Part shown: positions 34,708-42,532 of the stretch, piece after piece | Numbering within the stretch: the first letter of the stretch is position 1 | Layout of the letters: every line of letters starts with the position of its first letter | Assembly: GCA_963976395.1 (NCBI GenBank) | Contig: CAXBLG010000013.1 | Span: forward strand, 1 to 63,740 | Source: UBA11612 sp963976395 | GTDB lineage: Bacteria > Pseudomonadota > Alphaproteobacteria > Rhodospirillales > Rhodospirillaceae | Direction of reading: 5' to 3' | Length of the DNA stretch: 63,740 bases | Made by a program: the position numbers and the translations under genes | The notes under the pieces: generated by a model | The model's input: only the letters and a program-made list of their open reading frames with translations | Database searches by the model: none | What the model was told of the DNA's origin: nothing

Positions 34708-35574
34708 TTAGGCGACCAGCTTCTCAACAAAAGCACTGAGATCTACGATGCCTTTCTTAGCATTCGGGTTTATGAATGCGATCCGACCGCTACTTATACT
34801 TTCATGCATCTCTGCCATGCTCTCTGCAGATTGTTGAGATAGTCCGCTCTGTTTGAGTTGATCCACCCAGGCCTCTTGCGGAACGGCAACGGGGGTAATG
34901 ACGCGATCGAGAGCTTTCGACAATTCCGCCGCAATATCTTTCGCGGAATATTGATGTGCACCTCTTAGTTCGATCACACGGTGCGGGATTGAAGGTGGAT
35001 TCAAGAGTGCATCGGTGATCGTCATGCCGATATCTTGCGTGGCGACCATGTCAATTTTGAAGTCCAGCGGCAGAATCATACTGGGGTAAATACCCTCATG
35101 GACAACAGCCGGCATGACATCCTGAATATTTTCGAGGAAGTAACCGGGGCGAACGGCAGTTAGGGGAATGGATGCTGCGATAAACAGTTTCTCAAGATGG
35201 GCAATTGTAGAAATCGGGCCGACCTTGTCTCCGTGCTGTGCGCCGACGGAAGAAAGTATGACAGCATGAGGAAGTCGCGCGGCCGTTGCGGCTTCAACGA
35301 TAGCTTCAGCGCGTTTGAGGCTGTCGTCAATAAAGGCCTCGTTTGTTAGATCGGGGGGGAGCAGAAAATAGGCGCCGTTGGCACCTTCAAGTGCTCTGGT
35401 CATAGATTCCCGGTCCATGAAATCAGCAACAATAGCGACCTCCGCGCCGCTCGCTCTCCAGGCAGCTCCTTTTTCCTCGGACCGAACGATAACGCGTACG
35501 AGTTGACCCTGGTCGATGAGGGTTTGCGCGACGATGGAGCCGGTATTCCCGGTAACGCCTGAAACAACAAACAT
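34708..35574 (-). CDS. NmrA-like NAD(P)-binding protein
   Basis: A 288-residue atypical short-chain dehydrogenase of the NmrA/QOR2 type. The nucleotide-binding motif 'VVSGVTGNTGSIVAQ' (G-x-x-G-x-x-G) opens the protein. 'ALEGANGAYFLLPPD', 'AVILSSVGAQHG' and 'TAVRPGYFLENIQ' match the NmrA/quinone oxidoreductase 2 pattern. Members act as redox sensors or reduce quinones. ATG 35574 is set by AGGAG just upstream. It is divergent from a LysR gene, which probably controls it. Confidence 0.88.
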   Translation of the reverse strand: MFVVSGVTGNTGSIVAQTLIDQGQLVRVIVRSEEKGAAWRASGAEVAIVADFMDRESMTRALEGANGAYFLLPPDLTNEAFIDDSLKRAEAIVEAATAARLPHAVILSSVGAQHGDKVGPISTIAHLEKLFIAASIPLTAVRPGYFLENIQDVMPAVVHEGIYPSMILPLDFKIDMVATQDIGMTITDALLNPPSIPHRVIELRGAHQYSAKDIAAELSKALDRVITPVAVPQEAWVDQLKQSGLSQQSAESMAEMHESISSGRIAFINPNAKKGIVDLSAFVEKLVA

Positions 35575-35642
35575 GATGATATCTCCTTGGTTTGAGTGAT
35601 TTTGACGATCCAAACCTATGGGAGATAATTGAATTACTCCAA

Positions 35643-35668
35643 TGCATGTATTATATAATATTCATGCA
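35643..35668. promoter_or_regulatory. AT-rich palindromic control region between NmrA-like and LysR genes
   Basis: A perfect 12-base palindrome, TATTATATAATA (35649-35660), is flanked by TGCATG and CATGCA. TATAAT-like boxes occur on both strands. It overlaps the LysR start codon (35664) and lies 70 bases before the NmrA-like start, fitting an autorepressor and activator site. Confidence 0.5.
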
Positions 35669-36584
35669 CCAAGTGAATATTAAAGGCATCGACTTAAATC
35701 TGTTGAGATCCCTCGATGCTCTGTTGGAAACCGAGAGCGTGAGCAAGGCTGCGGGTCTCGTGAACCTCTCCCAACCGGCAATGAGCCGGGCCTTGAACCG
35801 CTTGCAGTATGCATTGAAGGATCCGTTACTCGTTCGCTCAGGCCGGGGCATGGTTTTGACGCCGCGTGGTGAGGCTCTTCGCGAACCTGTAAAAGACGCG
35901 CTAACGCGAGTATCGCACCTCTTCAAGCCGCAGGTTTTTGATCCATCCAAGGCTCAAGATCGGTTCCGTATTATGGCCCCTGATTATTTGGCCCAGATGA
36001 TTTTGCCGACGGTTCTCAGCCAGGTGTTCAATGCGGCGCCGTATATTCAGATTGAAATGGAAAACCTGTCGGCGACGGCCATTTCAGAAATGTGCGAAGG
36101 AAAAATTTCGCTTGGATTTGGCGTTGTGAACGACGGACCGGTTCTGGACAATGTATGTGCGCAAGCCTTGTTCGAGGACCGTCAAGTCTGCCTGATGCGT
36201 AAAGGCCATAGTTTATCTAAGAACGGTATGAGTCTCGAAGGCTATGCCGCAGCATCGCATGCATTGCTAAGTATAACGGGTAAGGGGGGTGGTCGCGTTG
36301 ACGAAGTGTTGCAAGATCACGGCCTTGCGAGAAAGATAGCACTCAGGATCACTCACTTTTTGACAATCAGCAAAGTCATTGCACCAACAGACCTCATCAT
36401 TACGGTTCCTGAGCTTCTCGCCCAACAAGTCATGACCAAAGAACTAAAGGTCATGCCGTTGCCGAAGGAACTAAGAACGCCTTCGTTCACGGTCTCACAA
36501 ATCTGGCACGAACGCTTTACAGAGGATCCCGCCCACCAATGGCTTAGACGATTGATAAAGTCAGCGTGTAAACAGAGACGGTAA
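35664..36584 (+). CDS. LysR-family transcriptional regulator
   Basis: A 306-residue LysR protein. The winged HTH is near the start: 'DLNLLRSLDALLETESVSKAAGLVNLSQPAMSRALNRLQ'. The effector domain follows from about residue 95. The NodD/NahR-like pattern 'RPLLVRSGRGMVLTPRGEAL'-type wing ('DPLLVRSGRGMVLTPRGEA') places it with regulators that sense aromatic or quinone-like molecules. ATG 35664 starts MHQVNIKGIDLNLL. Divergent from the NmrA-like gene, the usual layout for a LysR target. Confidence 0.93.
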   Translation: MHQVNIKGIDLNLLRSLDALLETESVSKAAGLVNLSQPAMSRALNRLQYALKDPLLVRSGRGMVLTPRGEALREPVKDALTRVSHLFKPQVFDPSKAQDRFRIMAPDYLAQMILPTVLSQVFNAAPYIQIEMENLSATAISEMCEGKISLGFGVVNDGPVLDNVCAQALFEDRQVCLMRKGHSLSKNGMSLEGYAAASHALLSITGKGGGRVDEVLQDHGLARKIALRITHFLTISKVIAPTDLIITVPELLAQQVMTKELKVMPLPKELRTPSFTVSQIWHERFTEDPAHQWLRRLIKSACKQRR

Positions 36585-36657
36585 TTTCGTTCTGTTCAAC
36601 CGGGCTGTATGACGTCAGAGCTTACGCTTCAGACTGGGCCGTCGAACCTGCGCTTTC

Positions 36658-36692
36658 CCAAGAGTTCTCGTTCCCACCCCAATTGGCACGCC
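36658..36692 (+). repeat. dispersed intergenic repeat, type A copy 2
   Basis: A 35-base type A copy with CCAAGAGTTCTCGTTCCCAC and ..AATTGGCACGCC, nearly identical to the copy at 37905. It separates the LysR gene from the metallo-beta-lactamase gene. Confidence 0.75.
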
Positions 36693-36750
36693 ATTATTAT
36701 AGGCGTGCATCAAGAAGTCAGCGGTTCTTCATGGGAGTGTGGTGATCGTT

Positions 36751-37752
36751 TTATTCGGCGTCAGGCTCACTTGAACGGCGATCTTCGACGGCCACATTGA
36801 AATCGTTTTCCATCCTAGTCAGGAAAGCCGGAAATTCCTCCCGGTCGACAAACGCCAACGGATTTCCGTTTGCCAAACGCTCCAATTTAGATCCCAGATC
36901 ATAGAACTCCGCGTGATTGCTCAAAAACACGTCCGGACTCCAGTCCTTGGCTTTTTCGAACGAGCCGCGATAATTCGCAAGAAGCGGCTCCAGCGTTTCA
37001 GGGTCTGACGGAAGCCCGAGCGGCGAGACGGTCATCGAGCAGAAAATCAGAACATCGAAAGACTCGTCCGCTTCCTCAACTTGCAATGACCAAGATGTGC
37101 AGCCGGGAGAATGACCCGGCAGAATATCAGCCCTTAAACGAACATTGCCTAGCTGAATGGTCTGGCCATCTTCGATAGTTTCGTTCACCGCTACGCTCGG
37201 CACATTATAAATAGGATCAACCTCGGAGCGATCTACACCTGCTTCCAATAGGGGGCGGTCCGCTGCACTTGCCATCATTTTCGCGCCGGTGACCTCTTTA
37301 ATATGCGCCAACCCTCCAAAATGATCCCAATGGGCGTGGGTATTAAGAAGAATTTTGAGATCAGCGGGCTCATACCCGAGCGCACGAATATGCTCCAGAA
37401 TGACAGGCCCGTGCTGCGGCAGCGGGGCGTCAATTAGGATATGACCCTCGGAAGTCGGGATAAAAAAGCTCGACAGTCCCTTTGCCCCGACGAGATGGAT
37501 CGGCCCGATCACTCGGGTCGGTTCGATATGTGAAATCCAATCTGGAAGGGCTTCTTGAAAAGTCATTTGGCCGGCCAGCCATGCCCCGACATTTGCGCGA
37601 AGCGTATCAAGATGGTCGCCTGCCGCCGCAGCATCGGAATCGGTACGTGCGGCACTGGCCGGTGCATCCTGTGCGCTAACTGTGGTTTCTTCAGTGTCGG
37701 AGCACGCAGTGAGAAGGATGAGAGGCGCCAATAACCAGTGTGATAATTTCAT
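36751..37752 (-). CDS. subclass B3-like metallo-beta-lactamase lipoprotein
   Basis: A 333-residue exported zinc hydrolase. 'LLAPLILLTAC' is a good lipobox, so it is anchored by an acylated Cys17. The zinc ligands of the metallo-beta-lactamase fold are complete: H139-A-H141-W-D143-H144, H214 in 'LPGHSPGCTSW' and H280 in 'LSNHAEFYDL'. The THxHxDH form with PGHSPG and the late His-containing 'NHAEFYDL' is that of subclass B3. B3 enzymes hydrolyse carbapenems and other beta-lactams, but environmental B3-like proteins can have other substrates. Two extra cysteines (C218, C238) near the site are unusual. It stands alone between two intergenic repeats. Confidence 0.88.
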   Translation of the reverse strand: MKLSHWLLAPLILLTACSDTEETTVSAQDAPASAARTDSDAAAAGDHLDTLRANVGAWLAGQMTFQEALPDWISHIEPTRVIGPIHLVGAKGLSSFFIPTSEGHILIDAPLPQHGPVILEHIRALGYEPADLKILLNTHAHWDHFGGLAHIKEVTGAKMMASAADRPLLEAGVDRSEVDPIYNVPSVAVNETIEDGQTIQLGNVRLRADILPGHSPGCTSWSLQVEEADESFDVLIFCSMTVSPLGLPSDPETLEPLLANYRGSFEKAKDWSPDVFLSNHAEFYDLGSKLERLANGNPLAFVDREEFPAFLTRMENDFNVAVEDRRSSEPDAE

Positions 37753-37904
37753 GTCTTTCCCCCAAGACTACCGAAAATTCCCGAGGACCCACCCTGCATG
37801 GATCGGCAATCGCAGACAAGTGTGTTTGATCCGGGCTTAGGCTCGATTTGAACAATAGTTTTCACGACACCGGCAACATCAGTCGATGTTGCTGGCAATG
37901 CGCC

Positions 37905-37941
37905 AAGAGTTCTCGTTTCCACCCCAATTTTGGTACGCCAT
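37905..37941 (+). repeat. dispersed intergenic repeat, type A copy 3
   Basis: CCAAGAGTTCTCGTTTCCAC followed by CCCAATTTTGGTACGCC, matching copy 2 almost base for base. It is the last clear copy; the 310-base gap here (37753-38062) otherwise shows only AT-richer sequence before fliN. Confidence 0.75.
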
Positions 37942-38062
37942 ATCCATAGAAATCATGCGTTTCGAAAACGTGGCTGCTATATGTTCATTGCTCTACTGAG
38001 ACCGTCCAATCTACTATCAGGATGAAAACCGCGTCGGCCCCATCGACCGGTGGGGAGGACAA

Positions 38063-38458
38063 ATGGCAAAAAACTCACAAAGCGGAAAGAAGTCTGGCAA
38101 GGGGGTCAGTGAATTAGTGCTCGACCAGATTGACTCTCGCACCAAAACAAATGTGAGCGACGAGGATGACGAATGGGGTGATCCGGCCGACATCCCCGAC
38201 AAGCCGGGATCGGCGCAGGATCTTGATGCGGTCTCCGATATCCCCATACGGGTCTTGGCGGTGTTGGGAAGAACGACCATGACGGTCAGCGAGGTGACAA
38301 CGCTTGGCCGTGGTGCCGTCATTGAACTGGATCGTAAGGTCGGCGAACCCGTCGATGTTTTCCTTAATAACCGGCTGGTCGCCCGCGCCGAAGTGGTGGT
38401 GGTTGATGATAAGCTCGGTATCAACATGACCGAAATCATCAAAGAGAAACGGGAATAG
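38063..38458 (+). CDS. fliN: flagellar motor switch protein FliN-like (orphan)
   Basis: A 131-residue protein with a charged, disordered N-terminal 55 residues and a C-terminal SpoA domain: 'IPIRVLAVLGRTTMTVSEVTTLGRGAVIELDRKVGEPVDVFLNNRLVARAEVVVVDDKLGINMTEI'. This is the FliN C-ring fold, which sits at the base of the flagellar motor and passes CheY signals. A good GGGGAGG precedes the ATG. It has no flagellar neighbours, which is unusual because fliN normally lies with fliM/fliG. It could be a functional displaced gene or a type III secretion ring (YscQ/SctQ) relative; the former fits better. Confidence 0.88.
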   Translation: MAKNSQSGKKSGKGVSELVLDQIDSRTKTNVSDEDDEWGDPADIPDKPGSAQDLDAVSDIPIRVLAVLGRTTMTVSEVTTLGRGAVIELDRKVGEPVDVFLNNRLVARAEVVVVDDKLGINMTEIIKEKRE

Positions 38459-38549
38459 GGCGTATATGAGGAACGCCCGTCTGCAGAGCGAACCTCACCC
38501 CGGCAGGTCTCATCTTCACCTTCTTAAGAAGATGTGCCGAAACAAAATT

Positions 38550-39164
38550 CTAACGAGAGTTTATTTTCCATTCAGATGCGAGGCGTTGCGCCGTTGCAAT
38601 CTGTTCAGGAGTCATGAGCTTCGCTGCGGCGGCGATGTTAGATCCCGAATCTTCATCGCCTTGCGCGGCCGCGAGACTCCACCACTTATAGGATTGAACG
38701 ACATCCTGAGGAACGCCATCTCCCTGGCTATACATAAGGCCAAGGTTAAACTGGGCGCGCGGATAGCCCTGGTCTGCCGCCCGGCGGTACCACTTCACAG
38801 CCTCAACCATGTCCTTAGAAACGCCGGTTCCAAAATAATATAGGTTCCCCAGATTGAATTGGGCTGCGGTATGGTCCTGTTCTGCGGCCATGCGCCACCA
38901 TTTTTCACTTTGGGCGATGTCTATGGGCATGCCCGCGCCCACGAAATACATTTTGCCGAGATTATATTGGGCTCTGGCAAAGCCTCGATCTGCGAGCACT
39001 GTCCAGATACCCATCGCCGCCGCATACTCTCCTGCAGTGTACGCCGCGTCGGCTCTCTCAAACGGTCCGGCAACAGCCGCGCTGTTCAATCCCGTGCCGC
39101 CAACCCCTGTTATGAGAATGGCGGCAAGTAATGCCGTTCTGATGGCAGTTCCAAAAACGTGCAT
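38550..39164 (-). CDS. secreted Sel1-repeat protein
   Basis: A 204-residue protein with a signal peptide (cut near 'AAVAG', residue 33) and three to four Sel1-like TPR repeats of about 36 residues: 'ARAQYNLGKMYFVGAGMPIDIAQSEKWWRMAAEQ', 'AAQFNLGNLYYFGTG' and 'RAQFNLGLMYSQGDGVPQD'. These fold as a helical solenoid for protein binding, usually in envelope regulation or stress. Single leftward gene; partner unknown. Confidence 0.9.
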   Translation of the reverse strand: MHVFGTAIRTALLAAILITGVGGTGLNSAAVAGPFERADAAYTAGEYAAAMGIWTVLADRGFARAQYNLGKMYFVGAGMPIDIAQSEKWWRMAAEQDHTAAQFNLGNLYYFGTGVSKDMVEAVKWYRRAADQGYPRAQFNLGLMYSQGDGVPQDVVQSYKWWSLAAAQGDEDSGSNIAAAAKLMTPEQIATAQRLASEWKINSR

Positions 39165-39404
39165 GACATCCTCTCAGTGAAGTCTGGCGGGCTTCGCGAA
39201 ATGTGCAGGGCGGTTTTTGCCGCGATTCATAACTGTGTCTACTGTCTTCGGCGCTCTCGCAACGCCTAAGCGATATATTGGCCCTTCGTTCCTCGGAACC
39301 AGTCAAAATATGGCGTCTCGTTGGTGATGAAAGCGTGAGCCTCTTTCACTTTATTTCTGTTTCTGTCTGCACGAGAGGCGTGCCCTAGTCGCACTGGTGT
39401 CATC

Positions 39405-39426
39405 CGTCATCCGCAGATGGATGACG
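39405..39426. promoter_or_regulatory. perfect inverted repeat upstream of Sel1 gene
   Basis: CGTCATCC and GGATGACG are perfect 8-base arms around GCAGAT in the 450-base gap between the Sel1 gene (leftward) and the XRE gene (rightward). It could be an operator or a hairpin. Confidence 0.45.
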
Positions 39427-39548
39427 CCGATAAGGCCCGGAGGCGCTGTGGCCGGAATCATCCATACGATTTTCGGTAAAATTGGAAACCGGCAGCATTA
39501 ACCGTAGCAACTGAAAGCCCTACATAATGTTCATATATCTATTATCTG

Positions 39549-39577
39549 AATATTATATTGCTTATTCAAATATTATA
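39549..39577 (+). promoter_or_regulatory. AATATTATA direct repeats before the XRE gene
   Basis: AATATTATA occurs at 39549-39557 and again at 39569-39577, exactly 20 bases apart (about two helical turns), within a strongly AT-rich stretch directly before the XRE start. It is a plausible autoregulatory site and promoter. Confidence 0.4.
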
Positions 39578-39614
39578 AATGTATATTGATGTATTAAACA
39601 TCCCTGGGACATTC

Positions 39615-39881
39615 ATGATTAGCTCCGGCCAAATGAAAGCGGCAAGAGCCCTATTGGGTATCGATCAACGTCAGCTCGCCGAGCTCTGCGGGGTCTCATT
39701 GCCGACCATTCAGCGCATGGAAGCCTCAGGCGGTACCGTGCGCGGCGTTATCGATACTTTGGTCAAGGTCGTGGAAGCGCTCGATCGTGCAGGTGTCGAA
39801 ATGATTGGCGATTTAACGCCATCAACGGGCATGGGCCGCGGAGTCCGGCTCAAAGACGTCGCCGCAAACGTGCGCGCTTAA
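39615..39881 (+). CDS. XRE/helix-turn-helix regulator
   Basis: An 88-residue DNA-binding protein with HTH 'MKAARALLGIDQRQLAELCGVSLPTIQRMEASGG'. The rest, 'VRGVIDTLVKVVEALDRAGVEMIGD', is the usual dimer helix of short XRE regulators found singly in alphaproteobacterial chromosomes. ATG 39615 was chosen because the family starts with 'MISSGQMKAAR'; an earlier ATG at 39579 lies in the AT-rich control region. No antitoxin partner gene is adjacent. Confidence 0.85.
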   Translation: MISSGQMKAARALLGIDQRQLAELCGVSLPTIQRMEASGGTVRGVIDTLVKVVEALDRAGVEMIGDLTPSTGMGRGVRLKDVAANVRA

Positions 39882-40140
39882 CAGTTCAAGTCTCGGGATC
39901 AACATCTCCGCGACGAGACGGTCACCGCCACCTAGGGAGTCTCCACGCATTACGCCCAGATTTTAGTCGGTGTTGCGTATGTGAAACGTACACGCTTTCA
40001 GAGAAAATTATGAATGAACGCACAGATCGTTTGAGTATGGCTGGTATAGAGGGGCTTGGCGGCGAAGACGTAGATTCGACTACGCGTTGGAAAATAAACG
40101 CCATTCTGTCTTCAGGGTCGCTGCAGTGACCATCCAGCCC

Positions 40141-40554
40141 ATGTCGAGGCCATCTCTCATCAAGGGAGCGATTCGAGGACGCTGGCCGCGTTGCGGCGAG
40201 GCGTCGCTTTTTATCGGATACCTCCAGGTGGCTCCTGCGTGCAGCGTATGCGGACTCAGCTATGCCAATTTCGCCACCGAGGACGGACCGGCCTCACTCA
40301 TCATTCTGCCGCTTTGCATGCTGTCGGCTGGTGGTTCGCTAGGCGTCGAAATATATTTTCAGCCTCCGGTATGGGTGCATGCCGTCATCTGGCCCATCTT
40401 TATTGCGCTCGTTGTTGGATTCGCGCTCAGGCCTATGAAGGCGGGAATGATCACGCTCCAATATCGGCATCGAGACCGTGCCGGCGAAGCGTTTGAAACG
40501 GTCGCCCCGCCCCGCCTTTCAGCAAATCCGAATAATCACGAGACTTCGTCGTGA
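40141..40554 (+). CDS. DUF983 membrane protein lacking one zinc-motif Cys
   Basis: A 137-residue DUF983 protein. After a short basic start comes the family motif usually read as GLxGRCPxCGxGxLF; here it is 'AIRGRWPRCGEASLF', so the first Cys of the CPxC knuckle is Trp. The second pair 'ACSVCGL' is intact. Two TM helices follow (about 57-80, 88-108). DUF983 proteins are small inner-membrane proteins often found with cytochrome oxidase genes in alphaproteobacteria, which are not present here. The C-terminus is polar and longer than usual. Confidence 0.75.
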   Translation: MSRPSLIKGAIRGRWPRCGEASLFIGYLQVAPACSVCGLSYANFATEDGPASLIILPLCMLSAGGSLGVEIYFQPPVWVHAVIWPIFIALVVGFALRPMKAGMITLQYRHRDRAGEAFETVAPPRLSANPNNHETSS

Positions 40555-40799
40555 TGATTTCGGATTAAACACCAGCGATCGGTTGCGCGACGCCGGTATG
40601 GGATACGGCGCGGTGAAGTTCGATTGTCAGACGCGCCGTAAACTCGCCAAACATCTCAGCATGGCCTGAGCCAGACACGGCTTCAAATCCGGTAGGCACG
40701 CCGATATGTCGGAATGTCTCGCATCTTTCAATGTCTGAATTCCTCAAATAACTGTGATACGATTGTGCGGAGAGGAATATCTAAATGAGGGGATCCAAC

Positions 40800-42248
40800 A
40801 TGAAGACGTTTTTAGTGGCTGTGGCTGTATTGATATTTTTTGCCCCAATCTCTAACGCGCAAGAACGTCCCATATATTTAACGGGCGGACATCTTGTTGA
40901 TGTGGTGCGCGGAGAAATTTATGAGGATATTGGCGTTGTAATAGAGGCCGACAAGATTACCGGTCTCTTTTTTGATTTCCCCTACAATGAGCAGCGGATT
41001 CCTGAAAACGCGCAGCGCATCGACGTTTCCGGCAAGTACCTGATTCCAGGACTGATCGATTTACATGTTCATACACAAAAAACCCTTCAGGATGTGGAAA
41101 TCGATCGGGAGCACTTATACCGGTTGCTCCTCAAAAGCGGCGTTACAACGGCCCGGGTGTTGGATAGGGAGGGTGGAGTACGTCGTCCCGTAGCAATGTT
41201 TGAATCGCTAAAAGACAAAATGGCCATCGACAGTGGAGAAATGGATGGCCCGAACCTCATTGTGAGCGCGTCGGGAATGATTGAGGAAGCGCCCGGATTT
41301 CCAAGAGTGGTACGCACACAAATTGTAAATAACGCCGACGAAGCGCGAGAGCTCGTAAGCGACTACGCCTACCGAGGCGCCGAATGGATAAAGTTCTATA
41401 ACTACGGTGATAAGGAAGTGGTGAAGGCGGTTATTGACGAAGCTCATAGCCATGGGCGCAAAGTATGGGGGCACTTTGCCATGCTCGGCGCCGCCGAAGC
41501 ATCTCGCCTCGGTGTGGATAGCCTCGAGCATACAGTTGCCCTCGTGCAAGACGCGCTTGATTACGATACCAGCATCTCCATGACGGACATTGGCTACTAT
41601 CGACGGTTTCGGCTATGGACCGAAGCGGATGAAGATAAAGTTTTAAAAACCCTTGAGGTTTTGGTTGAGAACAAAACGCCTCTAATACCAACATTGGCGG
41701 TCCAGAATATATTTGTTGATAGAGACAAATTGGCGCGTGAGAACGCGGACTTCTTTCGGTATTACCAGCCGGAAGTTTACGAGGCTTTGACCGCGCCTGT
41801 GTCCCACGGTGTTGAAGGACACACGGGCGGATTCGATTTTGCACAATACGATCCCAAGATGTGGGGCGAGAGCATTAACGTGCAGGCGCGCATTGTGGCA
41901 AAATTTGTCGAAATGGGCGGCATAGTTGGTGCGGGATCTGACTTTTCGCTCGATATATTCCCCTACGCTCCGGGTGTATCCCTTCATCAAGAACTGAAGA
42001 CTTTTGTAAATGGGGGAATGACACCGCTGGACGCTTTGCGCACGGCAACCACGAACGCGGCTAAAATTTTGGGGTGGGAGAACCGGTTCGGTTCAATTGA
42101 AATCGGTAAACAAGCCGACATTATCGCTTTGAATACGAACCCGCTCGTCAATATCGAAAGTGTCGCGGATATCCACACAATTGTAAAAGCCGGTGAAGTA
42201 TTTCCGGTGGCCGAATTGAACGCTCAGCTGTTGGCGGGGCGCGAGTAA
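40800..42248 (+). CDS. exported amidohydrolase (imidazolonepropionase-like)
   Basis: A 482-residue metal-dependent hydrolase with signal peptide (MKTFLVAVAVLIFFAPISNAQ, cut near residue 21). Metal ligands of the amidohydrolase barrel are visible: 'LIDLHVHTQK' (HxH), 'RKVWGHFAML', 'SLEHTVAL', and 'GAGSDFSLD' (the catalytic Asp). The C-terminal 'NAAKILGWENRFGSIEIGKQADIIAL' is the typical composite beta-sandwich end. Exported members act on dipeptides or xenobiotic amides and esters. ATG 40800 was chosen over 40785 for the signal peptide. Single gene. Confidence 0.9.
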   Translation: MKTFLVAVAVLIFFAPISNAQERPIYLTGGHLVDVVRGEIYEDIGVVIEADKITGLFFDFPYNEQRIPENAQRIDVSGKYLIPGLIDLHVHTQKTLQDVEIDREHLYRLLLKSGVTTARVLDREGGVRRPVAMFESLKDKMAIDSGEMDGPNLIVSASGMIEEAPGFPRVVRTQIVNNADEARELVSDYAYRGAEWIKFYNYGDKEVVKAVIDEAHSHGRKVWGHFAMLGAAEASRLGVDSLEHTVALVQDALDYDTSISMTDIGYYRRFRLWTEADEDKVLKTLEVLVENKTPLIPTLAVQNIFVDRDKLARENADFFRYYQPEVYEALTAPVSHGVEGHTGGFDFAQYDPKMWGESINVQARIVAKFVEMGGIVGAGSDFSLDIFPYAPGVSLHQELKTFVNGGMTPLDALRTATTNAAKILGWENRFGSIEIGKQADIIALNTNPLVNIESVADIHTIVKAGEVFPVAELNAQLLAGRE

Positions 42249-42385
42249 CTTTGGCGAGATTGAGCCTGCTCGTAATCACTTCGCCGACTATTTTGAATAT
42301 ATCAATTACGGCAAAGGAACATCACTTAAGCCGCTGTTGTGCTATGTGATTTCGGCAAAACGATATTGCCTATCCAAAATCCATA

Positions 42386-42404
42386 AAAATGGGAGTCCCA
42401 TTTT
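42386..42404. terminator. hairpin between the amidohydrolase and anchor-protein genes
   Basis: AAAATGGGA and TCCCATTTT form a perfect stem around a single G, giving a compact hairpin with A- and T-runs at both ends. It sits between convergent genes and can act in both directions. The rest of this 285-base gap shows nothing I recognise. Confidence 0.55.
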
Positions 42405-42532
42405 AAGAAAAGCATCCGCCCGTGGCTTGGGGCTTTGGAACGAGGGCAAGCCCTACAGCCAGCAAATACGTCCCCTCGGGTTTGTGTTTGCTCCCTAGGT
42501 AATGATTTAGGCCGCCATCTCATACGACCTAT

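Noticed and set aside
31023..37941. Integron cassette array
   Set aside because: No integrase gene is present, genes point both ways, modules contain divergent pairs, and the repeats lack the GTTRRRY and RYYYAAC core sites of attC.
38512..38534. CATCTTC/GAAGATG hairpin after fliN as a seventh intergenic repeat
   Set aside because: It shares only a short piece with the type B repeat and lacks the GGCACGCC end.
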